Part shown: in pieces, positions 1 through 9,555 of the stretch
Position numbering within the stretch: the stretch's first letter is position 1
How the letters are laid out: each line of letters starts with the position of its first letter
Assembly: GCF_023336755.1 (NCBI RefSeq)
Contig: NZ_JALZWP010000008.1
Coordinates: forward strand, 1-64,000
DNA from: Roseinatronobacter domitianus
GTDB taxonomy: Bacteria; Pseudomonadota; Alphaproteobacteria; Rhodobacterales; Rhodobacteraceae
DNA length: 64,000 bases
Direction: 5' to 3'
The notes under the pieces: generated by a model
Told to the model about the DNA's origin: nothing
Database searches by the model: none
Seen by the model: the letters and a program-made list of their open reading frames with translations, nothing else
Position numbers and translations under genes: made by a program

Positions 1-111
1 GCAGCCCCAACCTATAATGACCTTTGGCAAGCCGCCGGTCATGTGTGCAACCTCTTCACCGAGGAGGAATGCTACAACTTCTTCAAGGCCGCAGGATACA
101 GAACCGATTAA
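1..111 (+). CDS. IS630-family transposase, C-terminal end (cut by window edge)
   Basis: The first 36 codons read in frame to a TAA stop and end with ECYNFFKAAGY, the usual C-terminus of IS630/Tc1-mariner-type DDE transposases, which move DNA by cut and paste at TA dinucleotides. The N-terminal part, including the catalytic acidic residues, lies outside the window, so I cannot say whether the element is intact. It has inserted into a serine recombinase gene fragment that follows on the other strand. Confidence 0.75.
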   Translation, partial: AAPTYNDLWQAAGHVCNLFTEEECYNFFKAAGYRTD

Positions 112-126
112 ACGCGACACGCTCTA
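112..126. repeat. Probable terminal end of the IS630 element and TA target
   Basis: Directly after the transposase stop the sequence CGCGACACGCTC runs into a TA dinucleotide at 125-126, after which serine recombinase coding sequence begins on the minus strand. IS630 elements duplicate a TA target, so this is the likely right inverted repeat and target. The partner end is outside the window. Confidence 0.45.
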
Positions 127-505
127 GGTCCGTGACTTTGCGCGCGTAGATATCCGCGAGCCCCGGGTGCAGCACAATCGGGGCAGGGGCGGGCAGGGCG
201 CTGATGCGGGTTTCCAGATCCTTGCGTTCTGCCTCCAGCCTGTCCATCCGCGCCTTCATGCTATCATGGAACATGCCTTTCGCGATGGCGTCCACCATAT
301 TGTCGATCTCTTTGCGCACGGCATCGAGCCGCCGCATATGGGTTTTGCGTGCCATGGCGTCCTGCGTGTTGGCTTCGCGCAGCGCACGTTGATATTCCGT
401 GATGAAGGCCCGCACCAGATCCGGGTGCATCAGTTTGTCCTTCAGGCCCTGCAAGGTGCGCCGTTCCATGTCCTTGCGCTCGATTGTCTTGCGGTTCGTG
501 CATAG
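119..505 (-). pseudogene. Large serine recombinase, C-terminal fragment
   Basis: Translation from about 505 leftwards gives CTNRKTIERKDMERRTLQG followed by a Lys/Arg/Glu-rich stretch (around ALREANTQDAM and MDRLEAERKDLETRIS). This is the end of the zinc ribbon and the coiled coil of large serine recombinases, site-specific recombinases carried by mobile elements. The resolvase catalytic domain is absent. The reading frame is cut on one side by the IS630 end and on the other by an IS21 fragment, so this is a relic. The last in-frame residues (ERVAFNRFCILRP) are read from IS630 sequence and are not recombinase. Confidence 0.75.
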
Positions 506-958
506 TTCGTCTGCATCACCGTACCCGCCTCATGACGGTTGCGATAGCGCGGGCTGATCCGGTTCTCGAATGCACGGTAATGTCGCAGAACCAAGTATAG
601 CCGTAGCCGTCAGGATGCGCGGCCCGGTATTCCTCCCAGAGAAGCAGCAACGTCACGCCCTTGCGCGTCATCTCGGCAGCCATCTTTGGCCAGCCGGGTT
701 CCCTCAGGTCGCAAGAGGGCCGACCAACGCGCTGAAACACGACCCGCTTCAGCGTCGTATCGTCATCGCGCCCCTGGGAAGAGGCCAGCAGTTCAGCCCA
801 GCCTCCCGGGCCCGGTTCAGGTATGTCGCCACAGTCGTCTTGCTGAGCTTCAAACATGCTGCAACCTCACGCGCCGAAAGACCGTGCTCATGCGTCAGTC
901 GCAGTATGGATCGAATGTCTTGCACAGTCGTGCGCCTCGCTTGCTTCTGTCTCGGCAT
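503..958 (-). pseudogene. IS21-family transposase IstA, N-terminal fragment with frameshifts
   Basis: Starting at 958 the frame encodes an IstA helix-turn-helix (LSAREVAACLKLSKTTVATY, then AREAGLNCWPLP). It shifts frame near 770, continuing as RVGRPSCDLREPGWPKMAAE and RKGVTLLLLWEEYRAAHPDG, and shifts again near 585 to HYRAFENRISPRYRNRHEAG. That order matches IS21 IstA, which binds element ends and carries the DDE nuclease domain. The DDE domain and IstB are missing. Two frameshifts and truncation into the recombinase fragment make it non-functional. Confidence 0.8.
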
Positions 959-1149
959 GGTCCCTCCCGGCCTTGTCCGAGACCGGCAGAATGCCGTGAC
1001 ATCTCAGGCGATGATCAACCGTGTCACAGCCCTCCCGCAACTGTCCGGGGATTACCGAAATCCCGGTCCGGGATTTACCAAAACCCGCTATAGGCCGATT
1101 GACGCTACCTTTCGCGCCATAGCCCGGCATGCGGCGGGGCGGCTTCAAG

Positions 1150-1695
1150 CTACGCCGCGCCCTTCCAGATTTCGGGCGTGACATAGGCAACGCTCTCACC
1201 CACGCTGACCATCACATCGCCGTCCTGGATATTTACCTGAAGCTTCATCGCGCGGCTGGCCAGATTGGCCAACGCAGCCGTGTCCGCCTCAGAGAAATGG
1301 ATAATCTGGAGATTGTCGAAACGGCTCGTGGCGCTCTTGGTCTTGTCCCACCAGACCTCGGCAACCCGTCCGCCATAGGGGTAAACAATCACCTTCGCGG
1401 CTTTGTTGCAGGACTGACGCAGCACCTTTTCGCTTGGAAGCCCAAGGGCCACCCAGACATCAATTTCGCCGCTCAGGCTCTTTTGCCAGATGTCGGGCTC
1501 GCTATCCGTCGACAGTCCTTTGGTCATTTCCAAATGCTCATGGGCATTCAGGGCAAATGTGACGATACGCACCATAAGCCGCTCATCCGTCTCCGAGGGA
1601 TGCTTTGCAACCGTCAGTTTGTGGGTCTCGTAATACTGACGATCCATGTCAGAGACCGACAGCTCGATTTTATAAATGGTGGCATTTTGCGCCAT
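1150..1695 (-). CDS. yaeQ: YaeQ family protein
   Basis: The 181-residue product has the length and motifs of YaeQ: HPSETDERLMVRIVTFAL near residue 33, then EPDIWQ, IDVWVALG and AKVIVYPYG. The family has a PD-(D/E)XK nuclease-like fold, and the Glu/Pro-Asp, Asp and Lys positions seen here fit its putative active site. Its cellular role is not firmly established; a link to transcription elongation or RfaH suppression was proposed for the E. coli protein. A GGAGG lies about 13 bases before the ATG. It stands alone, between IS debris and a secreted protein gene. Confidence 0.88.
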   Translation of the reverse strand: MAQNATIYKIELSVSDMDRQYYETHKLTVAKHPSETDERLMVRIVTFALNAHEHLEMTKGLSTDSEPDIWQKSLSGEIDVWVALGLPSEKVLRQSCNKAAKVIVYPYGGRVAEVWWDKTKSATSRFDNLQIIHFSEADTAALANLASRAMKLQVNIQDGDVMVSVGESVAYVTPEIWKGAA

Positions 1696-1888
1696 GATCG
1701 GTTCCCAACCTCCAAGGATCGGGCTGTCTACCCCGTCCAGCTATCCTTGGGAAGCAGGCTGTCGGAGATTGGCGACCTTTTACAGCTGTTGGGGCGCGCT
1801 GCGGCGGCAGATTTTGACCTCCTCGACCGAAAAGTCATGCTTGCTAAAGCATTCTGGTTAGAAGAATTTGTCCGCGGACCAAACGTCC

Positions 1889-3121
1889 TCAAGGCTTATA
1901 GACCCGAGCAGTCATGAGCGGTCGATCCGCCCCGATCAGAACCAGCGCCCCGGTCGCGTCGATATCAAAGCGGTCCACCTGCGCCAGCGCTTCGAAGACC
2001 CGCCGCTCTTGCGCCATCAACGCTTCGGGACAGGCCATCATCGTGGCACCAGCGGAATCTACCTGTAGCCCTTCACCCGTCAGATCATAGCTTGCACGGA
2101 ATCGGTTGCACCCACCCGTGCCATAGACACGCCCTTCACGGTCGAAAGCTACCTCTATCCGGCTGGAGTCGATCACCCCGCCGCCGCCCACATCCTCGAC
2201 CACCCAATTTCGGCCAACCAATAGATCCAGCGGATCACCCCCACAGCCGGCAACAACATTGTCACCCATCGCAATATCCACCGCCTCTGGATAGGGCATC
2301 CCGGTCATCGCGTCCCGGCAGCGACGGTCAAACCGGGTCATCACGGCCCGCAGCGCCCGCTCTGGATCGGACGCAAAGATCAAGATGTCCCCTGCATCTG
2401 TCATCCGGGTCTCGGCCACACGCAAGCGCAGGGGCTCCATCCCCAGCCGGTCCAGCACCATCTCGCCCTGATCGATCACGGCAGACCAGAAGGGCTCTGT
2501 CCCGCGGGCCGTCACCGGCGCGCCATCCATTGGAAAGCTGACATGGCATTCGGGGAGATCGACACCCGACAGGGTCACAACCGCCGCAGCGCCGCGCTCC
2601 CAGAACACGAAACCAAGGTCGCCCTCGGCCTCATATTTCGTGCCAGAGGCTGCCGGAACCTGATCCATCACCATGCGCCCTGCGCCCGTATCCATCACCA
2701 ACCTGTTGTCGGAATAGCCCAACCGGATCTGCCTGTCCCCGCAACGGAAGGCCGATTCAAAGCCTATGGGCTGGAACCGTCGCAACAGGACGGTTTCAAG
2801 CGCATCGGGCGTGTCGGGCGCGATCCGAAGCCCCTCGCTGACCCAGAGCATCTCGGCACCCAACGCGAACCCGGCCTGCAAGCGCAGCACCGTGCCGACC
2901 GGGGCTTCTATCGCGAACGGGAACGGCACCGCATCTGCATCCATCCGCGCTTCCGCGACGATCGCATCCATCGCATCGCGGATCTCGATCACCGCCTGCG
3001 CCCCTTCGGGCAGGGCGATCCGCTCCGGATAAGTCATCTCGCCGGTCAGCATCCGGCCCTCCTGGGCCGAAGCCGCAAACCCTGCCAGACAGCAGACCGA
3101 TACGAGCAGTGCACGCAGCAT
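1889..3121 (-). CDS. Secreted multidomain protein: YbaY, MliC-like and META (HslJ) domains
   Basis: I start at the ATG at 3121 because it opens a signal peptide (MLRALLVSVCCLAGFAASAQ); an upstream in-frame ATG gives an unlikely 35-residue extension. The 410-residue protein then shows a YbaY-like beta domain (about residues 24-130), and an MliC-type lysozyme-inhibitor-like segment with FRCGDRQIRLGY and the ASGTKYE core. Next comes a COG3650-like stretch (ARGTEPFWSAVI), and last a META/HslJ domain with GGCNRFRASYD and MMACPEALMAQE. Such proteins are periplasmic or envelope proteins linked to stress tolerance. Whether it inhibits lysozyme is an inference from the middle domain. Confidence 0.8.
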   Translation of the reverse strand: MLRALLVSVCCLAGFAASAQEGRMLTGEMTYPERIALPEGAQAVIEIRDAMDAIVAEARMDADAVPFPFAIEAPVGTVLRLQAGFALGAEMLWVSEGLRIAPDTPDALETVLLRRFQPIGFESAFRCGDRQIRLGYSDNRLVMDTGAGRMVMDQVPAASGTKYEAEGDLGFVFWERGAAAVVTLSGVDLPECHVSFPMDGAPVTARGTEPFWSAVIDQGEMVLDRLGMEPLRLRVAETRMTDAGDILIFASDPERALRAVMTRFDRRCRDAMTGMPYPEAVDIAMGDNVVAGCGGDPLDLLVGRNWVVEDVGGGGVIDSSRIEVAFDREGRVYGTGGCNRFRASYDLTGEGLQVDSAGATMMACPEALMAQERRVFEALAQVDRFDIDATGALVLIGADRPLMTARVYKP

Positions 3122-3371
3122 TGTCAAATCCCCCCAGTGCTGTGCGCATAAGGATACCCCACCGCCACTGTGGTACAAGCACGCAGCGCGTGACATCCTC
3201 CCTGTCGGCGACTTCTTACATCCCACAGCGAAACGGACCCTGCGGCAGGCGCTGCAATGCGACCGTCCGGCGTAAATTGGTTGGCGCTCCAGAAACCTGC
3301 GGTGCTGTCGGAATGCCGAGCCAAGCCCTTTGGACTGAACCCGCCATCCTGCTCACCTCTTGTGGCGGAGG

Positions 3372-4145
3372 TCAGATGATCTCGTTTTCGGGTAAGAATC
3401 GCTGGGTCAAAACTGTTTCCTGCATGAGCATCAGACGATGTGCGTTTTTCATATGCTCTGACAGGATTTCCCGTGCCGCGACGGCATCACCCTCGCGTAG
3501 CGCGGCGATCAGACGCAACTGATAATCAAAACCGGACGACCAAAGGTCGCGATTGGGCTGGGCATACAGGCGGCGGGACACAGTTATCTCGGCCAGCATG
3601 TTGGCCGTGAAACGTATCAGAAAGCGCAAAAGCGCATTTCCCGACATTTCTGCCAACAGGGCATGGAAGCGAAGGGAAGCAACATGTTGCTCGCGTTCTT
3701 CCTCGGCGCTGCGAGCTGGCTCGCAATAACGGGTCATGACCTCTTCCAGCGCTGCAAGCTGGGCTTCGCTCAGGCTACCAGCTAGCGAAGCAGCGAGTTC
3801 GGGCTCCAGTGCCTGCCGGATCTGATAGATGTCGTCGATAGTAAGATGTTCGAAATAAAAATAATTCCCCAACAACGCCGTGGCCCGTTCTTCGGACACT
3901 TGGTGCACAAAGACACCACCCCCCGGACCTGTTCGAGATTTCACCAACCCTTGCGCTTCAAGAATGCGGATCGCCTCGCGGATCGTGCCCTTGGACATGC
4001 CGAAGCGTTCGATCAACTCGCTTTCAGATGGCAGGCGCACGCCTGGCCCCCACCCATTTTCCATGACCCAGGACTTTATTGCCTCGGCCACCTGTTGCGG
4101 ACGCGACAGGCGTTCAGGGGTCGAGCGGATGGTGGCAGGCGACAA
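3372..4145 (-). CDS. GntR family (FadR/FCD subfamily) transcriptional regulator
   Basis: The winged helix (RLPSESELIERFGMSKGTIR) is followed by an FCD ligand-binding domain, whose EPELAA and histidine positions fit its metal or acid-binding pocket. I choose a TTG start at 4145. A full AAGGAG lies at 4152-4157 with a 6-base spacer, whereas the upstream ATG at 4223 would put about 110 bases inside the ATPase gene and lacks such a site. The gene overlaps the end of the upstream ABC ATPase by 32 bases, so it is the last gene of the peptide-transporter operon and probably its regulator. The product is 257 residues. Confidence 0.85.
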   Translation of the reverse strand: MSPATIRSTPERLSRPQQVAEAIKSWVMENGWGPGVRLPSESELIERFGMSKGTIREAIRILEAQGLVKSRTGPGGGVFVHQVSEERATALLGNYFYFEHLTIDDIYQIRQALEPELAASLAGSLSEAQLAALEEVMTRYCEPARSAEEEREQHVASLRFHALLAEMSGNALLRFLIRFTANMLAEITVSRRLYAQPNRDLWSSGFDYQLRLIAALREGDAVAAREILSEHMKNAHRLMLMQETVLTQRFLPENEII

Positions 4146-5067
4146 ATTGATCTCCTTCAACGGCGCGCAATTCAGGCACTTTGGCGCGGCACACATCTGA
4201 CGCACGTGGGCAGCGCCCTGCAAAGGCGCAACCCGGCGGCGGATTTAGCGGGTCAGGCAATTCACCTGACTGTGCGCCCCCCAATGGGCGGCCCACAACT
4301 GGCGCCGAGTCCGCCAAAAGGCTCGTATAGGGATGGCGCGGTGCTGCAAAGACCTTTTCTGCGGGGCCAGTTTCCACGATCGAACCAAAATAGAGCACCG
4401 CGATGCGGTCGCTGACAGCCTCGACCACGGCCAGATCATGGCTGATGAACAGATAAGTCAGGTTGAATTCGGCTTTCAGATCAGCCAGCAGATTCAGAAC
4501 TTGCGCCTGCACCGACACATCCAGCGCCGAGACTGGCTCATCAAGGATCACGATACGCGGGCTGGCCGCGAGTGCACGCGCAATCCCGATGCGCTGCGCC
4601 TGCCCGCCAGAAAATTCATGCGGATAGCGGCTGAGGAATTCGGGCCGCAGATTGACAGCGTCGAAGAGCTCGGCGATGCGGTCGTCCAGGGCTTTGCCGC
4701 GCAGGCCATGCAGCAGGCGCAGCGGCACTTCGATAATCTGCCGGATCGTTTTGCGCGGGTTCAGGCTGGAAACCGGGTCTTGAAACACATATTGGATCAG
4801 CCGTCCGAAAGCGGCAGGGTCAGCGCGGTCCAGCGCACGGCCTTCGATTTCAATACTACCAGATGTCGGTGGCAACAGACCCACCAGCATCCGCGCCAAT
4901 GTCGATTTTCCACAGCCGGATTCGCCGACGACGCCAAGCGTTTCGCCCGTCTGCACCTCGAATGACACCGGATGAACCGCGTGCACCTGCGCACGCGGCG
5001 GGCCGATCAGTCGTTTGCCGATGTCAAATGTCTTGGCCAGATCGGTGGCTTTCAGGGCAATCGTCAT
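4114..5067 (-). CDS. dppF: Oligopeptide/dipeptide ABC transporter, ATPase (DppF/OppF type)
   Basis: This 317-residue cytoplasmic ATPase powers a peptide-type importer. It has Walker A GESGCGKST near residue 50, signature FSGGQAQRIGIARAL, Walker B IVILDEP and the switch histidine in FISHDL. The C-terminus carries the oligopeptide-transporter extension with the cysteine cluster GCAFAGRCPRASDVC, which fits DppF/OppF rather than sugar ATPases. ATGA overlap with the fused permease-ATPase upstream indicates translational coupling. The actual ligand is unknown. The neighbouring DUF1028 and M20 amidohydrolase genes point to a peptide or N-carbamoyl/amide compound. Confidence 0.92.
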   Translation of the reverse strand: MTIALKATDLAKTFDIGKRLIGPPRAQVHAVHPVSFEVQTGETLGVVGESGCGKSTLARMLVGLLPPTSGSIEIEGRALDRADPAAFGRLIQYVFQDPVSSLNPRKTIRQIIEVPLRLLHGLRGKALDDRIAELFDAVNLRPEFLSRYPHEFSGGQAQRIGIARALAASPRIVILDEPVSALDVSVQAQVLNLLADLKAEFNLTYLFISHDLAVVEAVSDRIAVLYFGSIVETGPAEKVFAAPRHPYTSLLADSAPVVGRPLGGAQSGELPDPLNPPPGCAFAGRCPRASDVCRAKVPELRAVEGDQFVACHHPLDP

Positions 5068-6926
5068 GATGCTCCCTCCGGATACAGGCAGCGTACCTTG
5101 TGTGTATCACCTGTCAGGTCAATTTCGTCCGCACGGCAAGCGGTTTGCGCCTTGTCGCAGCGCGGCGCGAAAGCGCAGCCTGCGGGGAGATCATCAACCG
5201 CCGGTGGCAGGCCCGGAATGGCGGCCAGTTCACGCCGCCCCCCGCCCAATTCCGGCACGCAGGCAATCAGACGCTTGGTGTAGGGGTGGGCAGGCGCAGC
5301 GAGCACCTCGGCAGTGTCACCTGCCTCGACAATGCGCCCGCCATACATGACCGCCACGCGGTCGCAAAGCTGACCCACAACGCCGAAATCATGGGTGATG
5401 AACAGGATCGCCAGCCCCCGATCACGCCGCAGGTCTGACAGCAGTGCCAGAATTTGTGCCTGCACGGTCACGTCCAGCGCGGTGGTCGGTTCATCCGCGA
5501 TAATGATATCAGGATCATTCGCCAGAGCCATCGCAATGCCGACGCGCTGGCGCATACCCCCCGACAGTTCATGCGGGTAGGCCTTCGCGCGTGCGCCCGC
5601 ATTGGGGATGCGCACATCTTCCAGAAGTTTGACCGCGCGCTCATGCGCTTGCGCATGGGTCACGTGTTCATGCACGCGGATCGCCTCGATCAACTGGTCG
5701 CCAATGTGATACAACGGGTGCAGGGTCGAAAGTGGGTCTTGAAAGATATAGGCAACTTTGCGCCCCCGCAGGCTGCGCAGCACCTCATAGGGCGCGCCAA
5801 TCAGATCCCGCCCTTCCAGCCGCACAGCGCCCCCGGTGATAACCCCGGGCGGTGAGGCGACAAGCCCCATCACCGACAGCGCCGTGACCGATTTGCCGGA
5901 GCCGGATTCGCCAATCAATCCCAGACATTCGCCCGGTTTCAGATCAAGCGACACCTTGTTGACGGCCTTGTAGATGCGTGACCCAACATGAAACTGCGTT
6001 TCCAGATCGTCAATGCGCAGCAATCCTTCGCCCTTGGGCGCAGGTGCTTCCGCGCGTTCTACCCGCGTCGTGGCCATGGGCCGTGCCAATGCCCCCGAAC
6101 GCAAGCGCGGGTCCAGCGCGTCGCGGATGCCGTCACCCAGCAGATTGACGGACATCACGATCAGCAGGATCATCACACCCGGCACAATGGATGTATGCGG
6201 TGCCGTAATCAGCGCCGAGCGGGCCTCGCCCAGCATGGAACCCAAATCAGCCTGCGGTGGCTGACTGCCAAGGCCGAGGAAAGACAGACCCGCAGTTTCC
6301 AGGATCATCCAGCCGATGGTCGTGGACATGGCGATCACCACCACAGGCACGATATTCGGCACAACTTCGGTCAGCAGAATTCGCGTATGACCCATGCCTG
6401 CCAGTTTCGCCGCGTCAATGAATTCCCGATGCGCAATCCCTACAGTCACCCCGCGAATGTTGCGCGCGAAAAACGGGATGTTCACGACCGCGACCGCAAT
6501 CAGGGCATTCAGCAGGCCCGGCCCCAGCACCGCGACAATCGCAAGCGCAAGCAAGATATAGGGAAACGCCATCAGCATATCGACACCGCGCATGGTCACA
6601 TTATCGGTGCGCCCGCCGAAATAGCCCGCCATTACCCCGATGGCCGCGCCCAGCAGCCCCGCCACAAGTGCAGCCGCAAAGCCCACCGCCAATGACAGCC
6701 GCGTGCCCCACATCAGGCGCGACAGCAGATCGCGCCCCAGATGATCCGTGCCCAGCAGGTGCCCCTCCGACATGGGGCGCAGGAAACGATTGGCCGTGTT
6801 GGTTTCATTCGGAAGGTGCAAAGGCAGAATGGGTGTGAGCAGGGCTAGCAGCACAATCACACCAAGCACCACGGCCCCAAACCCCGCGAGCTTGTTGCGG
6901 AACAGAAGTCTTAAAAACAGGCTCAT
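5064..6926 (-). CDS. Peptide-type ABC transporter permease-ATPase fusion (DppC-DppD)
   Basis: One 620-residue frame joins two normally separate subunits. Residues 1 to about 275 are a DppC-type inner-membrane permease with the EAA loop around [20 protein letters not shown]. Residues from about 295 are a DppD-type ATPase with [23 protein letters not shown], Walker B IIIADEP and a C-terminal cysteine motif ([16 protein letters not shown]). The linker is Ala/Glu/Pro-rich. No frameshift or internal stop is needed. The fusion architecture is known for some peptide importers. It pairs with the separate DppB and DppF genes and overlaps both by 4 bases. Confidence 0.92.
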   Translation of the reverse strand: MSLFLRLLFRNKLAGFGAVVLGVIVLLALLTPILPLHLPNETNTANRFLRPMSEGHLLGTDHLGRDLLSRLMWGTRLSLAVGFAAALVAGLLGAAIGVMAGYFGGRTDNVTMRGVDMLMAFPYILLALAIVAVLGPGLLNALIAVAVVNIPFFARNIRGVTVGIAHREFIDAAKLAGMGHTRILLTEVVPNIVPVVVIAMSTTIGWMILETAGLSFLGLGSQPPQADLGSMLGEARSALITAPHTSIVPGVMILLIVMSVNLLGDGIRDALDPRLRSGALARPMATTRVERAEAPAPKGEGLLRIDDLETQFHVGSRIYKAVNKVSLDLKPGECLGLIGESGSGKSVTALSVMGLVASPPGVITGGAVRLEGRDLIGAPYEVLRSLRGRKVAYIFQDPLSTLHPLYHIGDQLIEAIRVHEHVTHAQAHERAVKLLEDVRIPNAGARAKAYPHELSGGMRQRVGIAMALANDPDIIIADEPTTALDVTVQAQILALLSDLRRDRGLAILFITHDFGVVGQLCDRVAVMYGGRIVEAGDTAEVLAAPAHPYTKRLIACVPELGGGRRELAAIPGLPPAVDDLPAGCAFAPRCDKAQTACRADEIDLTGDTHKVRCLYPEGAS

Positions 6927-7870
6927 GTTTTGATCCTTGGGTCCAGCCAGGCCTGCGCCACATCCACGATGATATTGAAGCCCACATAACAGGCCGCAAT
7001 GAAGACCACCCCGCCCTGCACCAGCAGAATGTCACGTTTCAGAATGCCGTCGACCAGCATCCGGCCCACGCCGGGCCATTGGAACACCATTTCAATGTAA
7101 ACCGCGCCCGACAGCACGAAGCCCGCCTGAATACCCAGAACAGGAATGATGCCAACCATCGCCGCACGCAGCGCATGGCCCCAGATCACGCGGCGCTCAT
7201 GCACGCCCTTGGCGCGCGCCGTGCGGACGAAATCCTGCCGTAGCACTTCCAGCATGGCACCGCGCGACAGCCTTGCGATTACGCCCGTGGCCACCACAGA
7301 CAGCGCCAGCGCTGGCATGGTCAGATGCCGGATCAGGTCCGGCAGATCGCCGCCGCCCCAGATGGAATACATGCCCGACACCGGAAACCACCGCAACTGC
7401 ACGGCGAAAAAAAGGATCATCATCATGCCAAGGAAAAAGGATGGCACGGAAATGCCTAGGATCACAACAAAGGTGATCGCCTTGTCCGCCAGCCCGTATT
7501 GACGCGCCGCCGAGACAACGCCCGCCACAATCCCCAGAAGTGAACACAACACGAAAGCCGTGCCAGCAAGAACAAGCGTGGCTGAAAACCGATCCAGGAT
7601 TTCATCCAGAACAGGCCGGTTCAACGCGAAGGAGCGTCCGAAATCGCCCTGCACCAGATTGCCCAGCCAGATGAAATACTGCCGCCATAGCGGTTCATCC
7701 AAACCAAGATGCCGATTCAGCCGCTCGACATTCTCTGGCGTTGCATAACTGCCCAGAATCGCCGTCGCGGGATCGCCGGGGATCATTGCCATGATCAAAA
7801 ACACGATCACCGTGATACCCAGCAACACCGGAATGGCCGACAAAAGCCGCTTCAGGATATAGCCACCCAT
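6923..7870 (-). CDS. dppB: Peptide-type ABC transporter permease (DppB)
   Basis: The 315-residue product has the usual six membrane spans of DppB/OppB, starting MGGYILKRLLSAIPVLLGIT. It carries the N-terminal VIFLIMAMIPGDPA region and a cytoplasmic EAA-like loop (RQDFVRTARAKGVHERRVIW). It forms the inner-membrane channel with the DppC half of the fusion protein. The gene follows the binding-protein gene after about 70 bases that contain a GC-rich hairpin, and overlaps the next gene by 4 bases. Confidence 0.93.
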   Translation of the reverse strand: MGGYILKRLLSAIPVLLGITVIVFLIMAMIPGDPATAILGSYATPENVERLNRHLGLDEPLWRQYFIWLGNLVQGDFGRSFALNRPVLDEILDRFSATLVLAGTAFVLCSLLGIVAGVVSAARQYGLADKAITFVVILGISVPSFFLGMMMILFFAVQLRWFPVSGMYSIWGGGDLPDLIRHLTMPALALSVVATGVIARLSRGAMLEVLRQDFVRTARAKGVHERRVIWGHALRAAMVGIIPVLGIQAGFVLSGAVYIEMVFQWPGVGRMLVDGILKRDILLVQGGVVFIAACYVGFNIIVDVAQAWLDPRIKT

Positions 7871-7909
7871 TCCTGCCCCTGTTCTTCATCTTGCCTTAAA
7901 TACTCAAAA

Positions 7910-7933
7910 CAGGGCGCGCGACAGCGCGCCCTG
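7910..7933 (-). terminator. GC-rich hairpin between binding protein and permease genes
   Basis: Perfect 10-bp arms CAGGGCGCGC and GCGCGCCCTG enclose a 4-base loop, followed on the minus strand by TTTTG. It lies 9 bases after the stop of the binding-protein gene. In this position it may act as a partial terminator or as a 3' stabiliser that raises binding-protein mRNA over permease mRNA. Confidence 0.7.
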
Positions 7934-7942
7934 CCTGTGGCG

Positions 7943-9520
7943 TTAGTTTTTCACCACATCCTTCAAGAGCAGGAAGAAGGACGGCTCAAGCTGGAAACCC
8001 TCGACCGCCTCCGATGTCACGGCATTCTGCTTCCAGTTCGCCACGAACACCCAAGGCGCGTCTTCCTGCACGATCACCTGCATCTCGCGATAAAGCCGCG
8101 CACGCTCGGTTTGATCGGTTTCCACTCGGGCGGCTTCCAGCAGCGCATCCACTGCGGGGTTGGAATAATAGCCAGAATTGAACCCGCCCGCGTCCGGCCA
8201 TGCATCAGTCCGCAATGCAAGGAAAGGCAGCGTGTCGGGATCGTTTGTCATCCAGGCCATTTGCGCCATATCGGCTTTGCCCTCCAAGCCTGGGTTCACA
8301 TTGCCAAGGAAGGTGTTCCATTCATAGGTCTCGATTTTAACGTCAAACCCTACGGCCGCCAGATCGGCCTGAATGGCCGTGCCCATTGGAATCGGATCCA
8401 ACATGCCCGAGCCGCCCTCGGCGACATAGAAGGTCAGACTGGCACCTTCGGCACCGGCCTCTGCGATCAGTTCACGGGCGCGATCCGGGTTGTAGGGATA
8501 TGGCTCCAGTTCGTCATTATAGGCCCATGCGAAGGCGGGTGGGGTGGGGCCAGCCGCAATGGTGGCAGTTCCTTCGAGCACGTCATTGACCAATGCGGCC
8601 TTGTTGATCGCATAATTGGCCGCCTGTCGCACGCGCTTATCTGCGAATGGCCCCTCCTTGGCGTTCAGGATCAGGAACCAGACATGCGGGCCTGCCTGTT
8701 CATGCACGGTATGCGCGTCGCTCTGGAATTGCGAAATGGCCACGGGCGGGACTTCCACCATCACGTCAATGCCACCTGCCAGCATCTCGGCCACACGGGT
8801 ATTGGCGTCGGTGATGGGTCGGAAGATTACGGCTTCGGTACCTGCCACGCCATCCCAGTAAGTGTCATTGCGGGTCACAACTACGCGCTCATTGGAGCGC
8901 CATTCGGCAAATTGGAACGGCCCTGTGCCCGACGGGTTACGGCCGAAATCCGCGCCATGTTCCATCACGGCCGCGGGCGAGACGATAAGGCCCGTGGGAT
9001 AGGCAAGGTTTGACAGAAACGGCGCATAGGGTTCGTTCAAGGTGAACTGCACGGTGTTTGCGTCCAACGCCTCTACGCCCTCGATCGCACCAAAGAAGAA
9101 CGATAGTGGGAAAGGGCCGGTGTCATGATAGGGGTGATCTTCGTTCAGCATCCGCTCGAAATTCCAGACCACGGCCTCGGCATCAAAGGCGCTGCCATCA
9201 TGGAAACTGACCCCTTCGCGCAAGGTGAAGGTGTAGACAGTGCCATCCTCGGAGATTTCCCACGCTTCGGCCAGCGCCGGTTCCACCTCGAGCGTGCCCG
9301 ATGCGTAGCGCACCAGCCCGTCATAGATATTCATCAAAATACGGAAATCATTGACCGCTGTAACAGCATGCGGATCAAGCGCCTGCGGCTCAGCTATCTG
9401 GCCGACGACAAGGACGCCTGGAGGGGTCTGGGCTGCGGCCGGCGCAACCAGCGCCGAACTCGCCAGAAGTGCGGCTGTCAGTACCCCAAAGCCACGGCGG
9501 GTCAATGATGAAAAGGCCAT
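7943..9520 (-). CDS. Peptide-type ABC transporter, periplasmic substrate-binding protein
   Basis: I start at the ATG at 9520. It is preceded by GGGAG and opens a twin-arginine-like signal peptide (TRRGFGVLTAALLASSALV, cleaved near AAAQT). Longer in-frame extensions run through the divergent genes and are rejected. The 525-residue mature-type protein belongs to the SBP_bac_5 family (EPQALDPHAVTAVND, YTFTLREGVSFHDG, DPDTLPFLALRTD), which delivers peptides, nickel, opines or glutathione-like ligands to Dpp-type permeases. It is the first gene of the leftward operon and is probably the most highly expressed. Confidence 0.92.
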   Translation of the reverse strand: MAFSSLTRRGFGVLTAALLASSALVAPAAAQTPPGVLVVGQIAEPQALDPHAVTAVNDFRILMNIYDGLVRYASGTLEVEPALAEAWEISEDGTVYTFTLREGVSFHDGSAFDAEAVVWNFERMLNEDHPYHDTGPFPLSFFFGAIEGVEALDANTVQFTLNEPYAPFLSNLAYPTGLIVSPAAVMEHGADFGRNPSGTGPFQFAEWRSNERVVVTRNDTYWDGVAGTEAVIFRPITDANTRVAEMLAGGIDVMVEVPPVAISQFQSDAHTVHEQAGPHVWFLILNAKEGPFADKRVRQAANYAINKAALVNDVLEGTATIAAGPTPPAFAWAYNDELEPYPYNPDRARELIAEAGAEGASLTFYVAEGGSGMLDPIPMGTAIQADLAAVGFDVKIETYEWNTFLGNVNPGLEGKADMAQMAWMTNDPDTLPFLALRTDAWPDAGGFNSGYYSNPAVDALLEAARVETDQTERARLYREMQVIVQEDAPWVFVANWKQNAVTSEAVEGFQLEPSFFLLLKDVVKN

Positions 9521-9555
9521 TTTGGCGCTCCCTGTTGGTTTGATTATTCCTCGAT

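Noticed and set aside
1129-1917. 262-residue plus-strand frame opposite yaeQ
   Set aside because: Antisense shadow of a clearly conserved gene.
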